NCBI GenBank assembly: GCA_040900345.1
Contig: JBBDZE010000010.1
Coordinates: 1 to 45,088, forward strand
DNA: 45,088 bases
Direction: 5' to 3'
DNA from: JBBDZE01 sp040900345
Lineage (GTDB): Bacteria > Patescibacteriota > Minisyncoccia > Spechtbacterales > 2-12-FULL-38-22
Positions 40,538-45,088 of the stretch are shown in pieces; within the stretch, counting starts at the first letter, position 1; each line of letters opens with the position of its first letter. Below the pieces are notes generated by a model. The model was not told where the DNA came from. It worked only from the letters and a program-made list of their open reading frames with translations, and made no database searches. A program made the position numbers and the translations under genes.

Positions 40538-40664
40538 GTCAATACTTCGACTCCGCTCAGTACAAGCCCACCTGGCAACGACTACTCCTGCCACAATATC
40601 CTGCTATAGAACTCGCCCTGAGGTATTCGAAGGGTCAATACTTCGACTCCGCTCAGTACAAGCC
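40538..40664. repeat. Two 31-bp direct repeats (CTTCGACTCCGCTCAG family)
   Basis: Copies at 40538-40568 and 40634-40664 are identical and contain CAATACTTCGACTCCGCTCA. Between them ACTCGCCCTGAGGTATTCGA then AGGG is the inverted partner. The same family (CTGAGCG..TCGAAG) appears at 22310-22382 and 34349-34377. Such repeats are dispersed in many bacterial genomes. No gene is visible from 40290 to 40720. Confidence 0.65.
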
Positions 40665-40720
40665 GCTTTGGCCACGTACGCTTTAACAACTCCGTGTACC
40701 AACGAACCTCGGTACGTGCC

Positions 40721-40757
40721 GCAACAGAAAAGCGCCACAGGGGCGCTTTTCTGTTGC
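40721..40757 (-). terminator. Terminator of the TM-helix protein gene
   Basis: A 16-bp perfect stem GCAACAGAAAAGCGCC/GGCGCTTTTCTGTTGC with a 5-base loop, 27 bp after the stop at 40784. The AAAA/TTTT segment within the stem could let it work in both directions. Confidence 0.7.
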
Positions 40758-40783
40758 GTTTCGCTCAATAACGAGGATGCGTC

Positions 40784-41479
40784 CTATCTTTCGGTAACGT
40801 CACGGCGCACACCTTCCAAGATATCTTTGGCAACACCCTGTCCGCCAAATCCAAAGGCAATACCGCCGGCAATGGCGAGCATCGCCACCAAGCCGGTGGT
40901 CAGAATGTTGATCATGTCTGAAGCGATACCCAGCTGGGAGAGCGCTGCCAAAATGGCAAACGTCCAAACAGACCAGCGGGCAACCGTTCCCACCAACCGA
41001 GCGGGGCCTACGTTGGTCGCGCGTAAGCTCGAGGACAGTACACGCTCCAGGAATGTCGCCAGCACCGCACCGACCAACAGGATGAGGGCCGCTACGATAA
41101 TGCTAGGAATGTAGATGAGAATATCATTCAAGTAGCTTGATACCGCGTCGAGGTTCAAGATATCCACCGCGGCCAGGAAGCCGGCAATGATAAAGAACCA
41201 GCGAACCAAGCCGGCGAGAATGCCGGAGAATGTCCAATCAACACCGGACTCGCGCAAGTACTTGGTAACGCCCACCTCGTCAAAGACACGGTCGGCGCCC
41301 ACCGTTTGCAGCACGCGCATTACCAACTTGCCCAGCACGACTCCGATGATCCAGAGGGCAACAAACACCACAATCGCCGCTACCAAGTTAGGTAGAAATT
41401 CGGCAAGTTCGCGCAGCAAATCTTCCATTGAGGTCGTGATGGCATTCACGAACTCGTTGTTCTGTAAGTCATTATTCAT
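40784..41479 (-). CDS. MscS-like TM-helix membrane protein
   Basis: 231 residues with about five hydrophobic helices. FLPNLVAAIVVFVALWIIGV near the N-terminus and YIPSIIVAALILLVGAVLAT in the middle are copies of the conserved TM helix repeat (PF05552 type) linked to MscS-related proteins, and the C-terminal GLVAMLAIAGGIAFGFGGQG with AKDILEG matches the pore-helix region of MscS channels. The cytosolic MscS beta and vestibule domains are missing, so channel activity is uncertain. It has its own promoter (41557-41584) and AAAAAGG ribosome site, and ends at a strong hairpin. Confidence 0.8.
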   Translation of the reverse strand: MNNDLQNNEFVNAITTSMEDLLRELAEFLPNLVAAIVVFVALWIIGVVLGKLVMRVLQTVGADRVFDEVGVTKYLRESGVDWTFSGILAGLVRWFFIIAGFLAAVDILNLDAVSSYLNDILIYIPSIIVAALILLVGAVLATFLERVLSSSLRATNVGPARLVGTVARWSVWTFAILAALSQLGIASDMINILTTGLVAMLAIAGGIAFGFGGQGVAKDILEGVRRDVTER

Positions 41480-41556
41480 GTGACCTTTTTTCGTTTATTT
41501 TTATAAAAGAGAGAGAATCGACGTTTAGAGTACAACCGACCTTTTCTCTTACTGTT

Positions 41557-41584
41557 ATTGTAACCGACAAGCATGTAAAAACAA
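41557..41584 (-). promoter_or_regulatory. Promoter of the TM-helix protein gene
   Basis: Minus strand TTGTTT (41584-41579), 16-bp spacer, then TACAAT (41562-41557). It leaves a leader of about 70 bases. Confidence 0.65.
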
Positions 41585-41610
41585 GGGTTTCTGGGGATAA
41601 ATACCAAAAT

Positions 41611-41634
41611 GGGGCGGTCCGCGAGGACCGCCCC
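41611..41634 (-). terminator. Terminator after the phosphoribosyltransferase operon
   Basis: A 10-bp perfect GC stem GGGGCGGTCC/GGACCGCCCC with a 4-base loop, followed on the minus strand by ATTTTGGTATTT. It ends the unit containing the phosphoribosyltransferase and the 54-residue peptide. Confidence 0.7.
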
Positions 41635-41649
41635 TGCCGTCGTGACGCA

Positions 41650-41814
41650 TCACGACCTTCCTTTCGTTCTCCCCCTGGTGCGGAGCAGGAACGCATTCAG
41701 TGCCTTCTCAGCCGCCGCTTTCTCTGAGCAGGTGAGCGTCCAGTGACGCCAGCCCGGGTACTCACCATCTTCCGTGTCCTTGCCGCCGGACAGTCGTCGC
41801 AACCACCCGAACAT
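41650..41814 (-). CDS. Small hypothetical protein, 54 residues
   Basis: The ORF starts MFGWLRRLSGGKDTEDGEYP and ends LRTRGRTKGRS. It lies 3 bp after the phosphoribosyltransferase stop and just before a strong terminator, so it is the second gene of that operon. The middle (WRHWTLTCSEKAAAEKALNA) could be one helix, the ends are basic. A weak AGAAGG ribosome site precedes the start. No family is recognised. Its position makes it likely to be translated. Confidence 0.55.
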   Translation of the reverse strand: MFGWLRRLSGGKDTEDGEYPGWRHWTLTCSEKAAAEKALNAFLLRTRGRTKGRS

Positions 41815-41817
41815 GGC

Positions 41818-42483
41818 CTAACCGCCCTTCTGGCCTAAAGCCCCATGGCCGAGCGTTTCGTCCCACGGGATACCGGCCTGGCACTTGGGGCATTCTGCCA
41901 GCGCGTAATCGGGAGTAACCACGCCCGTAAGAGCAAAGCTGGTCGGAACGCCAAGCTCGCGGCCTATGCGATGAAACTCCGCCAGTTCAGCCCGGCAGAA
42001 GACTACTGCCATCCCCGTGATACGGGCCTTTGTGTATGCAGAGAGGAGCCCCACAGCTTCGCGAATGGTCGTGCCGCGGGTGTACACATCGTCCACCACA
42101 AGCACGTTGATGTGGTCCAACAGAGCGATCTGCTCGTGGGTAAGGCAAAACTGCTTACTTGCCCCCCAATAATTCTCTGTCTCCGCGCGCCTAGGCAGAG
42201 CCAGGGATTGCACCTCCCTGCCCATGATTCCACTGTAGGCACGCGCCACGGCGGGCGCCAGAAGCGCTCCGCCTAGAGGCAGCCCCACCACGATGTCCGG
42301 CGCCACGGCGGGAATCCGGCTCGCAATCGCATGCCCCAGCTGGTCACGCACTCTCTTGCGACGCAGCACGTCACGCAGATTGCAGTACATATCGCTGTGA
42401 CGGCCGGACGTCAGTACAACATGGAGATCTTCACGCAGCGCCCCCTCGGCTCGCAGCAACTCAAGCGCTTCACCCCAGAGCAT
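41818..42483 (-). CDS. Orotate phosphoribosyltransferase-like protein
   Basis: 221 residues from the ATG at 42483, which has AAAGGAA upstream. ALREDLHVVLTSGRHSDMYC resembles the N-terminal region of PyrE (FVLTSGxHSDxY), and VLVVDDVYTRGTTIREAV is the PRPP-binding loop of type I phosphoribosyltransferases. PyrE joins orotate to PRPP in pyrimidine synthesis. The C-terminal CPKCQAGIPWDE could form a half zinc site and is not usual in E. coli PyrE. No other pyrimidine gene is nearby, so a role in salvage of an external base cannot be excluded. Transcription starts at 42586-42613 with a leader holding a TTCGGGAA/TTCCCGA hairpin. Confidence 0.75.
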   Translation of the reverse strand: MLWGEALELLRAEGALREDLHVVLTSGRHSDMYCNLRDVLRRKRVRDQLGHAIASRIPAVAPDIVVGLPLGGALLAPAVARAYSGIMGREVQSLALPRRAETENYWGASKQFCLTHEQIALLDHINVLVVDDVYTRGTTIREAVGLLSAYTKARITGMAVVFCRAELAEFHRIGRELGVPTSFALTGVVTPDYALAECPKCQAGIPWDETLGHGALGQKGG

Positions 42484-42585
42484 CGCGGTTCCTTTCTGTT
42501 TATAGCAGTCAGTACTTGCCGCAGCCTGTGCCACGATGCCCCATGGCAACGAACTCCTCGGGAACCCTTCCCGAAGTCTGCACAA

Positions 42586-42613
42586 ATAGTATCAAAACAG
42601 TCCCGAAAAGCAA
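42586..42613 (-). promoter_or_regulatory. Promoter of the phosphoribosyltransferase gene
   Basis: Minus strand TTGCTT (42613-42608), 16-bp spacer ending TTGA, then TACTAT (42591-42586). The leader of about 95 bases contains a TTCGGGAA-GGG-TTCCCGAG hairpin (42552-42574 region) and CTGCTATAAACAG just before the ribosome site, so regulation by RNA structure is possible. Confidence 0.55.
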
Positions 42614-42628
42614 TGTCGGCTCGACTGC

Positions 42629-44419
42629 TCACTCCTCCAAGAAGCCGCCCGACTGGTGCTTCCAGAGTTGGGCATAGGTGCCGCCTTTGGCCAACAACTC
42701 GCTGTGCGTCCCGTCCTCAACAATAGCCCCCTCTTCAAGCACAACAATGCGGTCCAACCGCTGAATGGTGCTAAGCCGATGCGCCACGATAATGGCGGTG
42801 CGGCCTTCCAACAATTTCCACAAAGCATCTTGAATAAGTTGTTCGCTTTCACTGTCCAAGGCGCTGGTGGCCTCGTCCAGCAACAAAATGGGCGCGTCTT
42901 TCAACATGGCGCGGGCAATGGCAACGCGCTGGCGCTGTCCGCCGGAGAGCTTCACTCCGCGCTCGCCTATCGTGGTCTCGTAGCCATGCGACAGTTTTTC
43001 GATAAACTCGGCCGCGTGGGCCATGCGGGCCGCCTCGTAGACCTCCTCGTTGGTTGCCTCGAGCCGACCGTAACGGATGTTTTCCTTAATGGAGCGGTGG
43101 AACATAATGGGCTCTTGGGGAACGTAGGCAATGGCGCTGCGTAAGTCTTTCTGGCTGATATTCTTGATGTCGTAGTCTCCAACGAGGATAGCTCCCTTGT
43201 CCACATCCATAAGCCGCAAAAGCAACTTGGTTACCGTTGATTTGCCGCCGCCCGAGCGTCCCACCAGGCCGATTTTTTCTCCGCTCGCTATCCGCAGGTT
43301 AAACCGAGAAAAGAGCTCCTCGCTCCCTCCGTCCCGGTAGCGGAAGGAAACGTTTTCAAATACGACGCTGGCATTCTCGGTAAGCGACAGTTTTTGTGGG
43401 TAGACGATGTCTTGTATTTCGGGCTCTTCAAAGGTAAGGTCGGTAAACTGCGCCGCCTCGCTCACCTGCGTCTCCACGTTGCGGTAAATGCTATTAAACT
43501 CCCACATAAAGCGCGTCACGCCCGCAAAGTAGCTGAAGGTAATAAACACCGTCTCCAGGCTGGCCGTGCCGCCCTGGCTTATCATGATGGCCGCTACCAG
43601 CCCGGCCACGTTAATCAGCACGTAGAGCGGCGACAACACATTGTTAATGACGAGGTTGTGGTAATCCCACGAACGTTTTGCCTTGCGCGTAAAATCCTCC
43701 ACGTTGCGCGCATGAGTCTGTTGTTCGAACCCTTCCCGCGAATATGAGCGCACAGCATCCATGTTGGAAATAATATCGGCGATATAACCGGCAAGCTTGT
43801 TGCTGGCCACTTCCCGCGCCACCACCAGTCGGTTGCGATACTGTATCAGGGGCCACACGGCTACCGCCGAAAGCAGCATCAAGCCAATAAGGATAACAAT
43901 CAACCACGGCGAGAACTGCCACAGAATGACCACCACAAATACCAAGGGAATTATCTGCGAAAAGACAGAGAACGTCAGCGTATCCAAAAACCGATCGTAG
44001 CTCCTCCCATACCCCACGAGTTTTTTGGTAATGGAACCCGCAAAATTGTTATGAAAGAACGCGAGATCCTTTTCCAACAGGGCTGCCATGCCCGTCTCAT
44101 ACAGGCGGTTCATGCCCCGCTTGCTGGCCGCGTTTAAAAACTGTGTGCCAATGCGCCACAAAATCTCCCCCAACAACCACGCCCCGCCAAACACCGCGAT
44201 GTAGGGCCACAGCTCGCCGACCGTCAAACTCTCCCCCGTGCTCAGGCGCCCAAGGATACGCGCAATGACCAGCGCGGGAATATAAAAAACGAGAATATTG
44301 CCAATTCCCGGCACGACAAAAGCCGGCACCGTGAACTTTTTGTCCCGCCAGATTTGTCCCGCGTATCGTTGCAGGGCGAGTTTCCCCGCCTCTTTGCTAT
44401 ATTGCTTCTGCCCATCCAT
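42629..44419 (-). CDS. ABC exporter (fused membrane and ATPase domains)
   Basis: 596 residues. A six-helix type IV exporter membrane domain (about 30-320) precedes one nucleotide-binding domain with Walker A GLVGRSGGGKSTVTKLLLRL, Q loop VPQEP, signature LSGGQRQRVAIARAM, Walker B ILLLDEATSALD and switch His in AHRLST. This is the MsbA/BmrA/ATM1-like half-transporter architecture, working as a homodimer or with a second half-transporter not seen here. It may export lipids, peptides or drugs; the substrate is not predictable. A TGC-TACGTT box lies 8 bp before the ATG, suggesting a leaderless mRNA. It sits between tRNA-Ala and 23S rRNA on the same strand. Confidence 0.93.
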   Translation of the reverse strand: MDGQKQYSKEAGKLALQRYAGQIWRDKKFTVPAFVVPGIGNILVFYIPALVIARILGRLSTGESLTVGELWPYIAVFGGAWLLGEILWRIGTQFLNAASKRGMNRLYETGMAALLEKDLAFFHNNFAGSITKKLVGYGRSYDRFLDTLTFSVFSQIIPLVFVVVILWQFSPWLIVILIGLMLLSAVAVWPLIQYRNRLVVAREVASNKLAGYIADIISNMDAVRSYSREGFEQQTHARNVEDFTRKAKRSWDYHNLVINNVLSPLYVLINVAGLVAAIMISQGGTASLETVFITFSYFAGVTRFMWEFNSIYRNVETQVSEAAQFTDLTFEEPEIQDIVYPQKLSLTENASVVFENVSFRYRDGGSEELFSRFNLRIASGEKIGLVGRSGGGKSTVTKLLLRLMDVDKGAILVGDYDIKNISQKDLRSAIAYVPQEPIMFHRSIKENIRYGRLEATNEEVYEAARMAHAAEFIEKLSHGYETTIGERGVKLSGGQRQRVAIARAMLKDAPILLLDEATSALDSESEQLIQDALWKLLEGRTAIIVAHRLSTIQRLDRIVVLEEGAIVEDGTHSELLAKGGTYAQLWKHQSGGFLEE

Positions 44420-44453
44420 ACTGTTCTAACGTAGCACGTTGCTTGCAAGAGAA

Positions 44454-44486
44454 AAAGAAAAGAAGGGCAAAACCCTTCTTTTCTTT
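44454..44486 (-). terminator. Terminator just after tRNA-Ala
   Basis: A 14-bp stem AAAGAAAAGAAGGG/CCCTTCTTTTCTTT with a 5-base loop, followed by TTCTC on the minus strand. It starts 3 bp after the tRNA end, so it probably closes the tRNA (and any upstream rRNA) transcript before the ABC gene. Confidence 0.8.
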
Positions 44487-44489
44487 GTG

Positions 44490-44562
44490 TGGACCCGACA
44501 GGACTCGAACCTGCCACCTCCTCCGTGCAAGGGAGGCGCTCTACCAGATGAGCTACGGGCCC
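44490..44562 (-). tRNA. tRNA-Ala (UGC)
   Basis: 73 bases, complete. The acceptor GGGCCCG pairs with CGGGTCC (one G-U), the D arm is TAGCTCATCTGGTAGAGC, the anticodon loop CTTGCAC gives anticodon TGC, and the T arm is GCAGG-TTCGAGT-CCTGT. The 3' CCA is not encoded. It is the usual second spacer tRNA of bacterial rRNA operons. Confidence 0.96.
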
Positions 44563-44588
44563 AAAATAATTTTTCTCAAAAATTATTT

Positions 44589-44982
44589 TGCCCGCCGTAG
44601 CGGATACTATCCGCGTAGGAGGGCGATATTTTGCCCGCCGTAGTCCAAAGGGCGAAGGAGGGCTATCTTATTCCTCTTCGATTCAACCAATCTCTGCCAC
44701 TGCCTGTTTTGAAATACTTTTCTCGTTGTTCAGCCACCTCCTTCGTGCCGTGCTTTTCTGAATACACAAGCGAGATCGGTCTTCGCAATGCCGTTGAGCT
44801 AACCTTACCTCTCTGATGCTCTGCGAGGCGCCGCGACAAATCGGAAGTGACTCCGATGTAGCGCTTTCCGTCCTTCGCGCTTCGAAGAATGTAGACAGTA
44901 TACTCGTTCATACCGAGCCCGCCTACACTTCCCTCCTTCTCCGCCAGCTGGCGGATTCGGCGGGCAGGCGCTACGGCGGGCA
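44589..44982. mobile_element. Putative GIY-YIG cassette bounded by 13-bp inverted repeats
   Basis: TGCCCGCCGTAGC at 44589-44601 and its perfect reverse complement GCTACGGCGGGCA at 44970-44982 bracket the GIY-YIG gene. A second left copy (44632-44643) makes two tandem ~43-bp units of the form GCCCGCCGTAG ... AGGAGGGC, each able to fold into a hairpin. On the right a CCGCCAGCTGGCGG palindrome (44941-44954) lies beside the repeat. The 394-bp unit sits between two spacer tRNAs. Mobility is inference. Confidence 0.55.
44663..44911 (-). CDS. GIY-YIG domain protein (YhbQ/UvrC-like single-domain)
   Basis: 82 residues from MNEYTVYILRSAKDGKRYIG. VYILRS and RYIGVTSDLSRRLAEHQRG are the GIY and YIG motifs with the following conserved Arg, and REKYFKTGSGRDWLNRR is the usual C-terminal end of the single-domain family. 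The conserved Glu of the family appears in the EKHGTKEVAEQREKYF helix. Such free-standing proteins are abundant in Patescibacteria; some bind or nick structured DNA, but the cellular role is unknown. It has inverted repeats on both sides (see the cassette) and a basic character. The longer frame up to 44983 runs through a repeat and is not favoured. Confidence 0.88.
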   Translation of the reverse strand: MNEYTVYILRSAKDGKRYIGVTSDLSRRLAEHQRGKVSSTALRRPISLVYSEKHGTKEVAEQREKYFKTGSGRDWLNRRGIR

Positions 44983-44984
44983 CT

Positions 44985-45022
44985 CAATTTTGCAGCCAAA
45001 TCAAGATTTGGCTGCAAAATTG
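44985..45022. repeat. 38-bp near-perfect palindrome next to tRNA-Ile
   Basis: CAATTTTGCAGCCAAATC, two bases, then its exact reverse complement. It ends 3 bp before the tRNA-Ile 3' end. On the minus strand it may terminate or stabilise the tRNA transcript. Confidence 0.65.
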
Positions 45023-45025
45023 GTG

Positions 45026-45088
45026 TGGGCGTACCAGGACTCGAACCTGGGACCTCGTCATTATCAGTGACGCGCTCTAACCAGCTGA
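45026..45088 (-). tRNA. tRNA-Ile (GAU), 5' end outside window
   Basis: The minus strand reads from the D arm (TCAGCTGGTTAGAGC) through anticodon stem CGTCA/TGACG with loop CTGATAA (anticodon GAT, isoleucine), T arm CCAGG-TTCGAGT-CCTGG, and 3' acceptor TACGCCC. About the first 12 bases are missing past the edge. CCA is not encoded. It is the usual first spacer tRNA after 16S rRNA. Confidence 0.93.

Noticed and set aside
40538..40664. CRISPR array from two 31-bp direct repeats
   Set aside because: Only two copies, a 65-bp spacer containing the inverted repeat, no cas genes, and the sequence belongs to a dispersed palindromic repeat family.

Overview
The window looks like a chromosomal contig of a Patescibacteria (Candidate Phyla Radiation) bacterium, probably of the Parcubacteria group. 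The signs are a dense set of short core genes, several lineage-typical proteins (ribosomal protein S18 with an N-terminal CxxC, RNase J with a disordered N-terminus, a membrane-anchored solute-binding protein with no permease beside it, a four-helix-bundle S23 protein, a free-standing GIY-YIG protein), a group I intron in 23S rRNA, a 23S-5S unit with no adjoining 16S, and many intergenic palindromes. Taxonomy is inferred from gene content, not from a search. A run of 100 Ns at 14499-14598 is a scaffold gap of unknown true length, so adjacency across it is an assembly claim only.

Layout. 1-4.4 kb (mostly minus): ribose-5-phosphate isomerase B (cut by the edge), an FAD-linked oxidase, GAPDH, a VIT1/CCC1-type transporter and a 44-residue membrane peptide. 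4.8-7.65 kb: uvrA. 8.1-10.0 kb (minus): four or five small unrecognised genes with strong Shine-Dalgarno sequences. 10.1-14.5 kb (plus): short uvrC, a YvlD-like membrane protein, secG, a solute-binding protein and the start of a phosphoglucose/phosphomannose isomerase gene that runs into the gap. 14.6-18.2 kb (plus): end of tRNA-Leu, RNase J, S23 protein, trpS. 18.2-20.9 kb (minus): inositol-phosphatase-like protein and phosphohexomutase. 20.9-22.7 kb (plus): rpsF-ssb-rpsR, in which both intergenic spaces are filled by the same structured cassette. 22.7-36.4 kb (minus): in transcription order, an anchored FxLYD-like protein, rodA, rpoB, rpoC, ftsK, a RodZ-like protein, the tail of a broken EEP nuclease, recA. 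36.4-40.2 kb (minus): 5S and intron-bearing 23S rRNA. 40.7-45.1 kb (minus): TM-helix (MscS-like) protein, 54-residue peptide, orotate phosphoribosyltransferase-like protein, ABC exporter, tRNA-Ala(UGC), a GIY-YIG cassette and tRNA-Ile(GAU) cut by the edge.

How it works together. Carbohydrate genes (rpiB, gap, hexomutase, isomerase) cover the sugar-phosphate core of a fermentative cell; uvrA, uvrC, recA and ssb cover repair; rpoBC, RNase J, S6, S18, trpS, tRNAs and rRNA cover gene expression; RodA, the RodZ-like protein and FtsK cover shape and division. Several core genes seem to be transcribed from promoters placed at, or a few bases before, the start codon (leaderless), while the small accessory genes carry GGAGG-type ribosome sites.

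Most interesting. (1) Two paralogous three-part RNA cassettes in the rpsF-ssb-rpsR operon whose 3' hairpins show compensatory base changes. (2) Palindromic elements of about 110-175 bp in many intergenic regions, some with direct repeats at their borders; one disrupts the 3' end of uvrA. (3) Two small ORF cassettes (S23 and GIY-YIG) each bracketed by inverted copies of dispersed repeats. (4) A group I intron at 23S position U2500 with a readable guide sequence, plus a large helix-25 extension. (5) An apparently split rRNA operon in which tRNA-Ile and tRNA-Ala lie about 4 kb upstream of 23S.
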